DNA of 64,000 nt from Istiophorus platypterus (Eukaryota > Chordata > Actinopteri > Istiophoriformes > Istiophoridae), in assembly GCA_016859345.1 (NCBI GenBank), contig CM029116.1, forward strand, positions 1,350,439 through 1,414,438, written 5' to 3'. Made by a program: the position numbers and the translations under genes. Position 1 is the stretch's first letter, and the number at the start of each line of letters is the position of its first letter. The notes under the pieces are model-generated. The model made no database searches and had not been told where the DNA came from. It was given only the letters and a program-made list of their open reading frames with translations. Shown piece after piece: positions 50,033 to 60,900 of the stretch.

Positions 50033-52394
50033 ACAAAGACATAGACACACACAGCAGGTCACGCTGTGCCTTCAGAAATCAACGCATATTAAGCGTGAAC
50101 ATATTTCACAACACCTTTCAGAGTCAGAGGAGGAAGTTACCAAGTCTGAGAAAAGACTGGAAGTTCTGGCTACAAAAGGGAAAATCCAGCCTACATGGCT
50201 CTTATACAAATACTTGATAATCCTCCTAATATTTAGTCCAGAAATGCTAAATCAGCTCATACTGTCAGTCTGGGAAAAAAAAAAAAAAAAAAGGAAGACT
50301 GGATGTGCCCATATTAAGATCACCCTTGGTTAGAGATACAGGAACTATTGAAACATCACACATTCAATGATTATACATCGAAGGTTTACTCCACAACTTT
50401 CCCAAGGAAAATCCATGATGACAACCTGAATCTGATTCCAGATGGCCCTTTCTGAGCTGTGGTGGGAGGTTTTGTTACAATCCCACTCAAAAGCCTCAGG
50501 CGTTAAACAGGAATGTTCCTGACGCAGACACGTTAGCCTGAAGTTGTTAGATGGTTGTTGAGCTGTGATGTGGAAAAACTGCAGTTACCAAAGTTGAAAC
50601 TCGAGTTTGCAGCCACATCGACGACTTCTTGGTGTTAATTAGTTTGGAGCCGACTCCTAGTAAACGTGGATTAAACACTGAAGAGGTTAGACCTAGAAGT
50701 CTGTGTTAGATTGGGTAAGTTCAAATTTGTGAAAACTTGGGGGGGGGGGGACTCTTCACTTTTCACACAGTCTGCCCCCCCCTACCAAAAAAGTGCCAAA
50801 TTTTGGTTTCCCGCAGTAAAGTCCTCATCTAACCCATCAGTGATAATTCTGGTAACTGAGTTAAAACCGAGAAAAAGGGAGACTGAAGCCAGAGGATTTC
50901 TCAGTATTAAGGAGAACTGAATGTTCATGCATATAGTTATTAAGGGATGGTGAAAGTAATGCGCTTGCATTAAGTTATGTGAATCAGCTTTTTTTGTAAG
51001 CGCTACGAAAGAGTAAAAGTGAAAGTAAAGCAGCGACAGACGCAGAAAACGAAGGTAAAAAACTGTGGCAATGTGGACGACTGCAAGTACAAAACATTCA
51101 CACAACATATAGACACAGCATCATAGCAATGATGGTCAATAATGAATATGTTTATGCTTTATTCTGACATATACTGTATGCAGTGTGTGTGTAATCTCCA
51201 ACAAAAATAAATTCCGGTGAGGAAGCTGTATTTAGTCGTGTATTTCCCCATTATTCGTGGTCAAATTTAAAAAGGCACTGAGTCTAAAGAATATCGTATA
51301 CTGGAACCAACTTTTAGAAAACAAGCACTACGCAAACCTACGTCTCCAAACCTCCAGGGGAGAAAACCAAAAGAGCCTCAAACTCAATGGTTCTTTGCTA
51401 CTGGTTTGATTTTACGACGAGAAAAGTGCCCGACTTCCACTCACCTGTCTGTAGTCCTTGAAGTACTTGAAGGTCCTTTTCAACTGCTGGACGACTGGAG
51501 GGTCTGAGAAGAAGAATGGGGGAAAAAAAAAAAAAAACAAACGCAGAAAAAACTTGTTAACAAATGTCAGGAAAAGTCTCTAGACCTCGCAGGGTGTGGA
51601 AATATACATCAGAGGATTCAATTTAATCCATGTTCTCAAATTTTGGGCAAAGAGAAACAATGTGAGAGCAGCTCAGACGGATCAGAAGTATCATGATACT
51701 TTTGATTTTAACTGGTAACAAGAGGAGAAATTAAGGAAAATGTGAGGGAAAATCAGCAGAATTTTAAAACTGATCAAGAAATAGAAATGTCATGTAAAGC
51801 GGTTGGATCCCCTTTGATATAGCGGGATGGGGATAAAAAAAAAAAAAATAAAAAATAAAAAAAAAAAAGAGCACAGCGTAGTCCTGATGGGTCCAAAGGG
51901 AACTACAACTCCCTCAGGAGACACCTGCATCAACACGCCTTGGAAATTCAGGTTTTGGAGGATGATCGGTCGACGCTCAAACTTGAAATTTCGGATTCAC
52001 TCCATGAATTTTGGACTCACTCCGCGCACCTTCCTCCTCGCCTCCCGGTGATGTTGAATCTTTTCTAAATTTAATTCCACCTGAACAGGAAGAAGCGCGA
52101 GGCTGGATGAGATCGGATTGGTCAGGGTGACGACACAGGGGCTCCAGCTGCTTTGTTTACTATCAGCGCGATGAGCGGAGGAGTCGTGTGGGTTTTCGAC
52201 CCACGGCCTCCAATCCCATCAATGAGGCTGTGACATGAACCGCTGATGATGCCGCGGCAAGCAGGGTCCTGCTAATGACGCCTCCAGCTGTCAACGCCCT
52301 GATGACTAATAAAAATAAAGACTTCGTTTCCCATGGGGCCAAGGAGGGTGGGGTGGGGGCTCATTACTGCAAATAGGAGCACAATAGCAGCAAG

Positions 52395-52440
<46 letters not shown>

Positions 52441-53277
52441 CTCCATCTCAATCTCTAAACACACACGCTGAAGCTAGTGCCCTCTTGCCCCGGGGGACTC
52501 AATCCCCCAGAGTTCAAAGCAGCGTGCTGAAGCAGGAAGCAGAAGCCATCTGCCACAAACCCTGCTGTGATGAGGCGACACGTGTGTGCAATCGCTTTCA
52601 AAGGTGTATGTGTGGGTGTGAATTTACTGTATGTGCATACGATGGGGGAGGCGGATTAAAAAAAGTGTGTGGGGGGGGGGTTGTAAATAAAATAACAAAA
52701 ATTAAAATGTACATGTTAGTTATAAATTTACAAAAGGGTTTGATTCATTTTCTTTTTTTTACAGAAAACTGAAGATAGATGAAGAATCTCAGACACACAC
52801 ACACACTTCTTGTTGTGTCCAACGCGTGCGTTCATGTTGCGGTCGCAGAACAAGAGCAAAGTTGACAGGAAGATGTGAGGTTGGACCCGGAGAGACTGAG
52901 ACCGCAGCATTTCACGGAAAAAAAGAAAAAAAAATCCGGGGTCATCCCAAAACAGCCACAGGGCTTTAACATGTGGAAACCTTTGCACTATCTCCACCGG
53001 GGTGGGTGTGTGTGTGTGTGTGTCACAAATTATTGGCTTTATTTAATCAATGCGACCTCAAATTTCTCTAAACCAGTCTTTAAAAACATCCTCACTGCAG
53101 TTTAATTAATCCAAACCAGTCAAATTTTCAAACAAATCTGATTTAAAAGAAAAAAAAGTTTGTAGCAAAGGTTTTATGTGGATGTGAAATAATTGAAATT
53201 TCTGTTTGTCATGTGTTGCTGCCTGTGTGTGAATCATCCCGAAGATATTCTGGGAATGAAGGGGAGGAAGCTGCTGC

Positions 53278-53311
<34 letters not shown>

Positions 53312-55741
53312 CCCCCCCTTCTCCTCTCTCGTTGCTCTCCTTTCATCTTCTCTCCCTCTCTAACGGTCTTCATTTCACAGCCAACGTCAGCTCTTTGTGT
53401 TAGAGGCCTCGTTCAGCCGAGCCATCGGGTATGTTTGTGTTTCCTTTAAAAAACAAAAAAAAAAAAAAATGGCCTTGGTGGGCCTGCGTGGGGCAAACAA
53501 CATTCCCCTGCCCCGGGGATGCTGAGGGCAGATCAAGCGGCATTCATCCCAGACGGGGTTACCACACTGCTAAGGTGAAGGTAGTGTGCGGTGGCTTGTA
53601 TAGAGCCAGCTGCATGTTGACAATGCAAAAACAATAGATAGGTGCACAACACAAAATCATTTTAGACTAATAGTTCAAACCGTAAACTGTGTCCCAAACA
53701 AACAAGTTTCCAGTTTGACTCCATGTAATGGCTCCATTTCATTTACTGCAATTCAGGGCTCGTGGCAGATTCATGCTTCTGTGTCCAACTTTCACTGTAG
53801 CCTCCCAAAATGTAGCTACGTGTCGCGGTGACGCAGACCTCAAGAGCTGTAATTGGTCGGCTCGGTGGCATCTCAGCCAAGTCACAGGAAGAGCTAATGA
53901 CTGCACGATTGACTGATCTGATACGGCGAAGGCCTTAAAAGACGAAGACATCCCGTTATCTTTTAGTGACGCACTAAACTTTAGGCTCCGTTTAGGACTT
54001 TGATAACATTTTCTGTCATTGTTTTCCTTCAAAAACCAACAGGCCAAGTGATGTTTTATTCCTGTGATCTATAACCTCAACAGTAATATATTAGGTTTGG
54101 GTTGTCCTGAAGCACAGCCAGGCAGGCTAGATTCAGAAAATGAAGATCTACTATTATTTGTTATTTCTCTTTAAAAAGGGAGAAAAGAAAGAGTGGAGAT
54201 ATGAAAACCCAGGGGGCACGCTGACCAAAGCCAATTAAGAAGGAAGAAAGAAAAAAATGGAGGGGGGGCTAAAATAATGAGAGAAAAGATGAAGAGAGAA
54301 CAGAAGAAGTGGAGGATAAAGAAGTTGAAAGATAAACAGAAAGAGTCAGTTAGAAACAGTGTAGAGGAGGGGAGGGGTGAAGGAAGGGGGGATTACGGAA
54401 AGGGAGGGGAGTAAAGGGGAGATGAGAGGGGTAAACAAAACAGTTAAAAGTGGAGGATGTGTGAGAGATGAATAAAAGATAAAAAGGAGAGGAAGGAAAA
54501 AAGATGGAGGCAAGACTGAGGAAAGAATGAGGAAGGGGCAAAAAATGGCGAAAAGGAGGGAATGAAATTAGCATGACAGAAAAAAACATGAATATGGAGG
54601 AAGGGGAAGGGAGGGAATATGGAGGGAAGGAGAGAGGCACAGGAGGTGAAAGGAAATCCAGTATATAGATGTACTAAAATTATATCTAAATGTATGAAAT
54701 CATGGTTAATCGGAATAATAAGTGTTTCTTATAAACTTGTTTACCTAGAAGGGATATACAGAATGTATGGGGCTGAATGATTGTGTAACCTAGAGAAAGG
54801 AGCCATGATGAGGCACGGTCAGAAGGCATAGATAGCATATCCCGAGACAGGCAGCAGGGCAGAGGGGAGAAACTGTGGCGGTGTGCAACTTCTGTTTATC
54901 AGCAGGTACCCCCCAGATGTAACTTCCCCACTGCTGCTGGAGGGAAGATTGACGGCGCCATAGAAGGACAAAAACAGCAGACTGGGAGAGGTCAACAACA
55001 AACTGGGAGTGACCAAGCGGACCAGGAATCCACCTACATTTTGTGACGCATTGTAATAGTATATCAACCGGGTCCAGGGATAGATAGGTGGTCAGACTTC
55101 GTGAACTGACGGGGACTCTGTTGCTGTCAGGGAAGCAAATAAGGACCCAGAGCTCTGTAATCTGAACCTGATCATTGCTGAATTAAAATACATTTAAGAT
55201 TGGACTCGAACTGACTCCGGCTCCTCTTTCACAAACGAACATGCGGGAAAAGGCTGTCTAACAAAACAGTTGAAACATAAATCTTATGGAGTCAGATTTA
55301 CAACCCTGGTGAAGCCATTTTCCCAACAGGGGGTAGGGAGGAATAAAAGAATTATGGAGAAAAAAAAGATGGAAGGGGTGAAGGAAAAAAGGAGAAAACG
55401 AGAGGAGAAAGAAAAGAGGTTAGGAGATGGAGTGAGGAGGGAGAAAAAAGGAAACTAGGGATGACATCATAGGGAGAAGGGATGAAGGGAGAGGTAGAGG
55501 GGGAGATGGATGGATGGATGGATGGATGGATGGATGGAGGGGCCTCTGTCCCAGACAAAAGCCCCGGTCAGGCCTCACATCTGCTGCACAACACCACCAC
55601 CTCCTCCCTCCTCCGTCAATCGTTTGTTTTCTCTCCGGGTGACAAACGGCAGCGTAGTCTGTGTGTGTGTGTGTGTTAGAGAGAGAGAGAGTGAGAGAGG
55701 GAGAGCAAGAGGGAGGGAGCGAGGAGAGAGAGGGAGAGACG

Positions 55742-55775
<34 letters not shown>

Positions 55776-58482
55776 GAGGGAGAGAGAGAGTGGGAGGGGG
55801 GAGAGAGAGGGAGAGAGAGAGGGAGGGAGCGAAGGAGAGAGAGAGGGAGAGAGGGAGAGGGGGAGAGAAGGAGAGAGCAACAGAGGGGGAGAGAGAGGGA
55901 GAGAGAGAGAGAGGGAGAGAGAGAGAGAGCGAGAGAGGGAGAGAGAGGGAGAAAGAGAGAGAGAGAGCGAGAGAGGGAGCGAAGGAGAGAGAGAGGGTAA
56001 GAGAGAGTGAGGGGGGAGAGAGGGAGCGTGAGAGGGAGGGAGCGATGGTGAGAGAGAGGGAGAGTGGGAGAGGGGGAGAGGGAGAGAGCGACAGAGGGGG
56101 AGAGAGAGGGAGAGAGAGAGAGAGGGACTGAGGGAGAGAGAGCGAGAGAGGGAGAGAGAGGGAGAAAGAGAGAGAGAGAGAGCGAGAGAGGGAGCGAAGG
56201 AGAGAGAGAGGGTAAGAGAGAGTGGGAGGGGGGAGAGAGAGGGAGAGAGAGAGGGAGGGAGCGAAGGAGAGAGAGAGGGAGAGAGGGAGAGGGGGAGAGA
56301 GGGAGAGAGCGACAGAGGGGGAGAGAGAGGGAGAGAGAGAGAGGGAGTGAGGGAGAGAGAGCGAGGGGGGGGAGAGAGAGAAAGAGAGAGAGGGGGGGGG
56401 GCTGCTTCGTGCATGTATGGGGTATCGCATTCTCCAGTCGCCACAGTATCCATGGCGACGCTCCTCCGCATCACGCACGCGAATACCGCCACAGGCCACA
56501 AGACCTATTTATACATCCATTCATCTATTCATCCCTCCATTGTCCGGCCCTCCACTCACCTTCTGCTGCTTCCAGAGGAGGAGGAGGAGGAGGAAAAGGG
56601 GATGGACTGAGGGTGAGGATGGGATGGAGGAGGGGAGGGTACCGCAAGAGAGGAGGAAGATGAAAAGGATGGAACTGAGAAGGAGAGATGAGGAAGATGA
56701 AGGAGCAGAGCATATCTATCTCTCCTCCCAGGAGGATCGTGAACTTTTAGCCCGGTGCCTAAGCTCATCATGGGATGATTCGGCCCTGGCCCCTGAGGTC
56801 CCCCAGAGGTCATGATTGGTCCTCATTACTCTGAAAAAACGCTGATGGAGGAATTTAGATCTAAATGATGTCCAAGTCATTGGGTAATAATTCAACATCA
56901 TTTATCACCTTTCAGTAAAAATCAATATGTGTTGATATAATAATTGCATGATGATATCGATCAAACTACGGCAGTTTTAGCAGGAACCAGGCCTGGTCCG
57001 AGTCGTGGACTCGTCCATACGATGGCTTTTCTGACCTGCGTCAGAAGCAGGACATAAGGTTTTGGAAAGTTACAGAAATGGGCAGATACAGCCCCACCTG
57101 ATCCGAAGTAAGAATAGTGTAGGTGGGGGGAGGAATCTGAAGCGTGGCGCCACCGCAAACTACCCACACGTCTGTGAGGGACGGCTGCCGGGGAAGAACC
57201 AAACAAATCCTGATCGTCCACTGATACTGGTAATCCCTTCATCAATGCCTCCATGTCCCCCAGGGCCCCCGTCCTGCCGCCACACACACCCCTCCTTCTG
57301 TTCATCAATCGATCGATCAATCAGTCAGTCAGTCAGTCAGTGAATGTGCCAATCCATCCATTTGTCCAGCAATCTGTCCATCAAACCCTCCGACCACAAA
57401 TCAAACCATCACTTCCATCCACCCTGCCATCCGTCCGTGCGTGTCTGACCAGACTTCCCTCACATTTTGTTCAGTTTTATGGTTCAGCCGCAGTCAAAAA
57501 ATAAATAAATTAAGAAGAACGAAAGGAAAAAACAAAACAAACATGCATCTGGCTGAAAACAAGACATTAGCCTTTACGAGCTGCAGACCTGGTTGAGACA
57601 GAAACCAGGATGAGATGGAGACAGATGGATGGACAGATAGAGGAAAAGAACATAAAAGAGGAGATGGTAATAAAGTTACAGACACAGATGAAGGGATGAA
57701 GAGTTTTGTAGTCAGATGGGAACAAAGTGGCCCCTGGGGAGGATTTCATGGTGGACAGAGGGACAGAGGGATGCAACCAAGAGGAAGGATAAGTGCAGAG
57801 TTATTGATGAAGTGATTATTAGCAGCAGGAGATCATACTCATATGGGGGGGGGGTTCTAATCGTATCAGATTGCTCTGGAGATCTGAAAGGCCAGAGGCA
57901 TGAGTTAACCAGTGTCAGCTGCACCAGACCGGACCTGGGACTCATTATAATAAGAGCCTGCCCCGGTGTTGGAGCTGATCACGGACTAGCAGTCCTGATG
58001 GCATCCATTTGGACTATCTGAGCCACATTGGACAAAAACCAGTGTTCTGTTAGCTTTTTTTAGACTTTGTCTTCAGATTAAGGGTCTGTGTGGGGTTTAG
58101 TCAAATTCAGTCAACTTCATCCTTGTCTTAGTTGATATTTAGTCAAACAAAAAGTGTTTTAGTCAAGCAGTTGACTTTTTTGTCTTGGTCAAAATTTTCA
58201 TCAACAAAATGAAGGGAAGAGAAAACGTTTAAGACGCTGTGACAGAAACATTTGTGTTTAATCTGATGAGTCACTGTTTTCTATTATTATATCATTACAT
58301 CATCTCATAATGAGGCTTCAGTGACCTCTGACCTCTGTCCTGTTGGTCCGAAGCGCAGTCTGCTGCCAAATTTGTTTTCCCCAGATAATTCACCAGAATA
58401 TAAATCCATGTGTGTTTTGGGCTTTCAGACAGGTGGGGGGGAAGTGATGATGAGACATGGGCATATGGATGGTTGGCGCGCA

Positions 58483-58555
<73 letters not shown>

Positions 58556-59577
58556 AGTGAGAGCAGTTGGCAGTGCCACTGAAGCTCTGTGAAGTGATCT
58601 ATCATTCAAACAAACAGTGACGTGCCACACACTCACAAAATTGCTTATCATTGCCAGGGCATCAATAAACACAGACACACATACACACACACACACACCC
58701 TTTCAGTCTGATTTTGGCTTGGTATTTCCAGGCAGTTTCCACCACTCATATATCTCACTGAACAGTTTACCAGAACCCAGAGTGACTTTTTTATCTACCC
58801 CTGCCACTATTGATTAATTCATCATTGAATAACCTGCATGATTTACAGATGATCCTCCAGATTGATAAGAGAGTCATAAAACAGTGGGAAAGAAAAATTC
58901 AGATTACAGTTTCAAGCAGCCCGAAGTGACCTCTTCCAACAAGATTCAGTTTATAGCCACATATTATAAAGAAGTGGCTCCTCACCCTGGAGAAGCTTGA
59001 ACCAGAGACTTATTAATAACTGATTATTAATCTGTTATAAAAGTCACTGATTAACCTTCTCTTCAACAATAAAAATGGAGAAAGTTAAACCGCTCACAGA
59101 AGCTGTCAATAAAATTATAATTTTATGTGAGAAATGATTATTGTTCAGCTGTTAATAATATTCTTTGTTGATTTTTGTTAATGGACAGTGATTAGCAGTG
59201 ATTCAAAGAAGTTCTTCTGAAGAACATTTAAGAAACATACCGAAATAAAATATGACATCTTTTCTTACTGTTCATCTCTCTTGGCTCATATTAATGCAAA
59301 AACGTAAGTTACATCAATTGTCCCGGAAATAAACAAGATGAAATTTTAAATTCAGACATAAACTTGCAAGATTACATTCAAAGCGTCACCTGAGGTTGGC
59401 GATTGAAAACGATATGGCAGTTTTTTAAACCATTGAATCAAAAATCCAAAATAATTCGGAGCAACCAGACCAGATGCTGTAGATAAGAACTGATTTTAGA
59501 CCTGACTCTGAGGACTTTTTGTTAAAAACACAGAGTAAAGGTTCAAATAAATGATGAGCCAGGTTCTCTGCGCGCGC

Positions 59578-59614
<37 letters not shown>

Positions 59615-59691
59615 CACGGACGCACGGACGCACACACACACACACACACACACGCGTGGTCACACTCACCTCTGTCGAACTCATCTGGAAT
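40281..59691 (-). CDS. timm50: TIMM50, TIM23 translocase receptor subunit (5' end not seen, one disrupted exon)
   Basis: TIMM50 is an inner mitochondrial membrane protein whose intermembrane-space domain receives presequence proteins from the TOM complex and passes them to TIM23. Eight exons are visible: IPDEFDR; PPVVQQLKRTFKYFKDYRQ; MIIEPTSPKLLPDP...PPYTLVLELTDVLLHPEWS; LSTGWRFKKRPGIDYLFQQLAPLYEIVIFTAETGM in two parts; a damaged exon; DVSCLNRD...CKREAFSLQPFNGMALKKWDGNSEDR; TIALSGVEDVRTVLENYAMEDDP; and the tail ending SRFWRSKQQ. They follow human TIMM50 order throughout. The FCP1/HAD-like fold has ELTD where phosphatases have DLDET, as in TIMM50 generally. Transit peptide, membrane helix and start are not found and probably lie past 64000. 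Exon 45403-45502 is out of frame. Confidence 0.93.
40470..40576 (-). CDS. timm50: timm50 exon (VEDVRTVLENY)
   Basis: 107 nt. The split Thr codon then IALSGVEDVRTVLENYAMED and PIEAFKRRQAQLAQ. Acceptor TCCGCAG, donor GTAGGG. This is the C-terminal helical part. Confidence 0.95.
40695..40851 (-). CDS. timm50: timm50 exon (DVSCLNRD...NFLK)
   Basis: 157 nt, 52 codons plus one base. It encodes DVSCLNRDTSKVIVVDCKRE, then AFSLQPFNGMALKKWDGNSEDRTLYDLANFLK in shorter conserved blocks. Acceptor CCCCAG, donor GTAAGG. Confidence 0.95.
43650..44020. mobile_element. Possible Harbinger-like MITE remnant
   Basis: It begins AAAGGCCAATTTATGCTTCTGC and ends ACACCACGAGCCGACCAATCAT, end sequences I recall from fish Harbinger-derived short elements. 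CpG content is higher than in the surrounding timm50 intron. Terminal repeats and target duplication were not verified. Confidence 0.3.
44640..44920 (+). repeat. Polypurine low-complexity tract
   Basis: About 280 bp of GGAGGAAG-type sequence in the timm50 intron below the disrupted exon. Confidence 0.6.
45304..45395. repeat. (TA)n and (CA)n compound microsatellite
   Basis: TA-alternating sequence, then CA/TA mixture, ending within 10 bp of the donor of the disrupted timm50 exon. Confidence 0.9.
45403..45502 (-). pseudogene. timm50: timm50 exon, frame-disrupted (100 nt instead of 99)
   Basis: It sits exactly where the TAxPLIDSxDPxGF...YRLFRDATRYMxGHHVK exon belongs, with acceptor TTCTCAG and donor AAG/GTACTC, and both neighbouring exons are phase 0 here. 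Reading from the acceptor gives TARILIDRT, then a TGA. One base later the frame gives DPQGFV and, at the end, HHVK. Traces of a third frame (VMYSSLQ..AYMG) lie between. The damage therefore looks like one net inserted base plus compensating insertions, deletions and substitutions. Sequencing or assembly error, a decaying allele, or skipping of the exon (which would keep frame) are all possible. Confidence 0.7.
46405..46509 (-). CDS. timm50: timm50 exon (GWRFKKRPG core)
   Basis: 105 nt, 35 codons, phase 0 at both ends. It begins LSTGWRFKKRPGIDYLFQQL and ends IVIFTAETGM, nearly identical to vertebrate TIMM50. Acceptor TTTCCAG, donor GTGAGA. Confidence 0.94.
46754..46785. repeat. (TAA)n microsatellite
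   Basis: About ten perfect TAA units in a timm50 intron. Confidence 0.95.
48237..48412. repeat. (CA)n / (GCAC)n followed by (GT)n, inverted compound repeat
   Basis: CA and GCAC repeats at 48237-48322 face a GT-rich run at 48355-48412, so the region could fold back on itself. Confidence 0.8.
49125..49340 (+). repeat. Polypurine low-complexity tract
   Basis: About 215 bp of A/G-rich sequence in a timm50 intron, upstream of the GWRFKKRPG exon. Confidence 0.5.
49834..49953 (-). CDS. timm50: timm50 exon (start of FCP1-like core)
   Basis: 120 nt, 40 codons, phase 0 at both ends: MIIEPTSPKLLPDPLKEPYY then QPPYTLVLELTDVLLHPEWS. The degenerate HAD motif LELTDVL replaces the catalytic DLDETL. Acceptor ATTTCAG, donor GTACGT. 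Confidence 0.94.
49954..51444 (-). other. timm50: timm50 intron (1.5 kb)
   Basis: Starts with the (CA)n at 49981 and contains an A-run at 50277-50292. Nothing else recognised. Confidence 0.7.
49981..50029. repeat. (CA)n microsatellite next to a timm50 exon
   Basis: Pure AC run starting 28 bp from the acceptor side of exon 49834-49953. Confidence 0.95.
51445..51503 (-). CDS. timm50: timm50 exon (KYFKDYRQ)
   Basis: 59 nt, the rest of the Asp codon plus 19 codons, PPVVQQLKRTFKYFKDYRQ. This is the conserved segment between membrane helix and core domain. Acceptor CTTCTCAG, donor GTGAGT. Confidence 0.92.
52397..52438. repeat. (CA)21 microsatellite
   Basis: Pure CA run in the large timm50 intron. 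Confidence 0.95.
53278..53309. repeat. (CCG)n trinucleotide repeat
   Basis: About ten CCG/CGC units followed by a C-run, in the large timm50 intron. It would be an Ala run if read, but no gene structure supports translation. Confidence 0.9.
54180..54660 (+). repeat. Polypurine low-complexity tract
   Basis: About 480 bp of A/G-rich sequence in the large timm50 intron, with no coding signal. Confidence 0.65.
55508..55538. repeat. (GGAT)n tetranucleotide repeat
   Basis: Perfect GGAT array about 140 bp before the large (GA)n satellite. Confidence 0.95.
55675..56400 (+). repeat. Long (GA)n-rich satellite with higher-order period
   Basis: About 725 bp of nearly pure purine on the plus strand. 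A marker CGACAGAGGGGGAGAGAG (first copy CAACAG...) recurs at 55878, 56089 and 56310, spacings of 211 and 221 bp, and a GTGGGAGGGGGGAGAG marker recurs 432 bp apart. So it is a higher-order array, not a simple repeat. It lies in the largest visible timm50 intron; the long reading frames through it are artefacts. Confidence 0.8.
57302..57341. repeat. (ATCG)n / (TCAG)n tetranucleotide repeat
   Basis: Short ATCG units then six TCAG units, in the large timm50 intron. Confidence 0.85.
58485..58548. repeat. (CA)n microsatellite
   Basis: About 30 CA units preceded by alternating CGCG, in the large timm50 intron. Confidence 0.95.
59570..59653. repeat. (CG)n-(GCAC)n-(CA)n compound repeat
   Basis: An alternating purine-pyrimidine tract of about 85 bp ending 16 bp from the donor of the 22-nt timm50 micro-exon. 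Its composition favours Z-DNA. Confidence 0.9.
59670..59691 (-). CDS. timm50: timm50 micro-exon (22 nt)
   Basis: ATT CCA GAT GAG TTC GAC AGA G: it encodes IPDEFDR plus the first base of Asp, flanked by acceptor CTGACAG and donor GTGAGT. The frame joins to the next exon as ...DRDPPVVQQL, agreeing with the fish TIMM50 pattern IPDEFDxDPPV. It enters in phase 0, so upstream exons are needed. Confidence 0.85.
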
Positions 59692-59759
59692 CTGTCAGAG
59701 AGAGAAAAGGAGAGAAAAACGTTTTAAATCTCCACACACGACAACAACAGCTGACTGAT

Positions 59760-59760
<1 letters not shown>

Positions 59761-59791
<31 letters not shown>
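59761..59791. repeat. (ATCA)n tetranucleotide repeat
   Basis: Seven to eight perfect ATCA units, 70 bp on the 5' side of the timm50 micro-exon. Confidence 0.95.
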
Positions 59792-59792
<1 letters not shown>

Positions 59793-59929
59793 GTGCTACT
59801 GTGTTGACAGTAAACATGTCGACGTCACATCTGGACCAATCGTGCATCTGATGTGACGACGTTTATGTTTGTGGTGACGACACAACGCTGAAAATCAGTA
59901 ATTTCTCTGTTTGTGTTTAAACAGAGGAC

Positions 59930-60900
59930 AAGAAGAGGAGGAAGGTAGAGGAAAAACATTAAGATGAGGAGGAGAAGAAGAGAAGGAAAAGCAGAACACG
60001 CCAAAAAGGAGGAGCAGGAGAAGGAAGAAAAGAAGAGTGATAATGAGAAGCAGATAAATAGTAAAGTTAGAATGAAACCAAGCAGAGGAGGAAATGAAAA
60101 AAGAAAAAATAAAAAAGAGAAAGAGAAAGAAAACTGAAGGTGAAAGAAGCATGATACAAAAATGTGGAGTGAAAGGGATTGGAGGAGGAATAAGGGAAAA
60201 AAATATGATATGGAATAATAGGAGGAGATAAAGGAAAGACAGTATGAGTGAGGAGGCAAAGGAGAAAGAGAGGGATGGAGAGTAAAGCACAAGGAGGAGG
60301 AGAGAAAATGTGAAACAGCAGGAAAGATGGAACTTGTAAATGAAATAGAGGAAGACAAGGAAGATGGAAAGATGGAAACGTAATAGGAGGTGGAGGAGTA
60401 GAGAAAAGAGAAGGAGGTGATGTACAAGGAGGGAGAATGAGGAGAAAAGGAAAATGTTGGAGGAAATGGAAGATGTGTTTGACAAGGAAAAGAAAAATGA
60501 AGCGAAAAAGAAGGACGAGAGTACAGAAAGAAAAAAACAGGAAAGAAGAAGAAGAAAAAGAGAAAGAAGAAGAGATGAGGGAAGGAGAAAAATACAAAAG
60601 CAAGAAATAAAACTGGAGTAAAAAAGAAGAAAAAGCAGCAATTCAGGAAAAGAGCAAGATGAAGGGGAAGGAAGATGAGGAAACGATACGATGTACAGAA
60701 TGAAATGTATAAAAGAGTAGGAGAAGGAAGAAAGGGAAAAAATGGAGGTGGGAGAAAAGAACACAGAGAAAGGAAGAGGTGGTAGAAAATGAGAATCAGC
60801 AGGAGGAGCAGATGAAGGGCAAGAAAAATGGAGGAGGAGGAGAAAACAGGGATGAGGAGGAGGAGGTTGAAGTGATGGGGTGGAAGGGAGGGACAGATAT
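59930..60900 (+). repeat. Polypurine tract of about 1 kb
   Basis: AGGAGGAGAAGAAGAG-type low-complexity sequence with few pyrimidines on the plus strand. The minus-strand translations of 178-364 residues are only Phe/Ser/Leu-rich artefacts. Confidence 0.75.

Larger units (their letters stand above)
51504..59669 (-). other. timm50: timm50 intron (8.2 kb)
   Basis: The largest visible timm50 intron, before the KYFKDYRQ exon. It is filled with simple repeats: (CA)21, (CCG)n, polypurine 54180-54660, (GGAT)n, the GA satellite and (CA)n at 58485. A less repetitive part at 52180-52330 could be a conserved element. Confidence 0.7.

Noticed and set aside
52180..52330. Possible conserved non-coding element in the large timm50 intron
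   Set aside because: Only its non-repetitive look suggested it; without an alignment there is nothing to support a call.
55420..56499. Open frames of 308-359 residues on the minus strand
   Set aside because: Translation of the (GA)n satellite as Ser/Leu/Pro repeats. No start context, splice structure or family.
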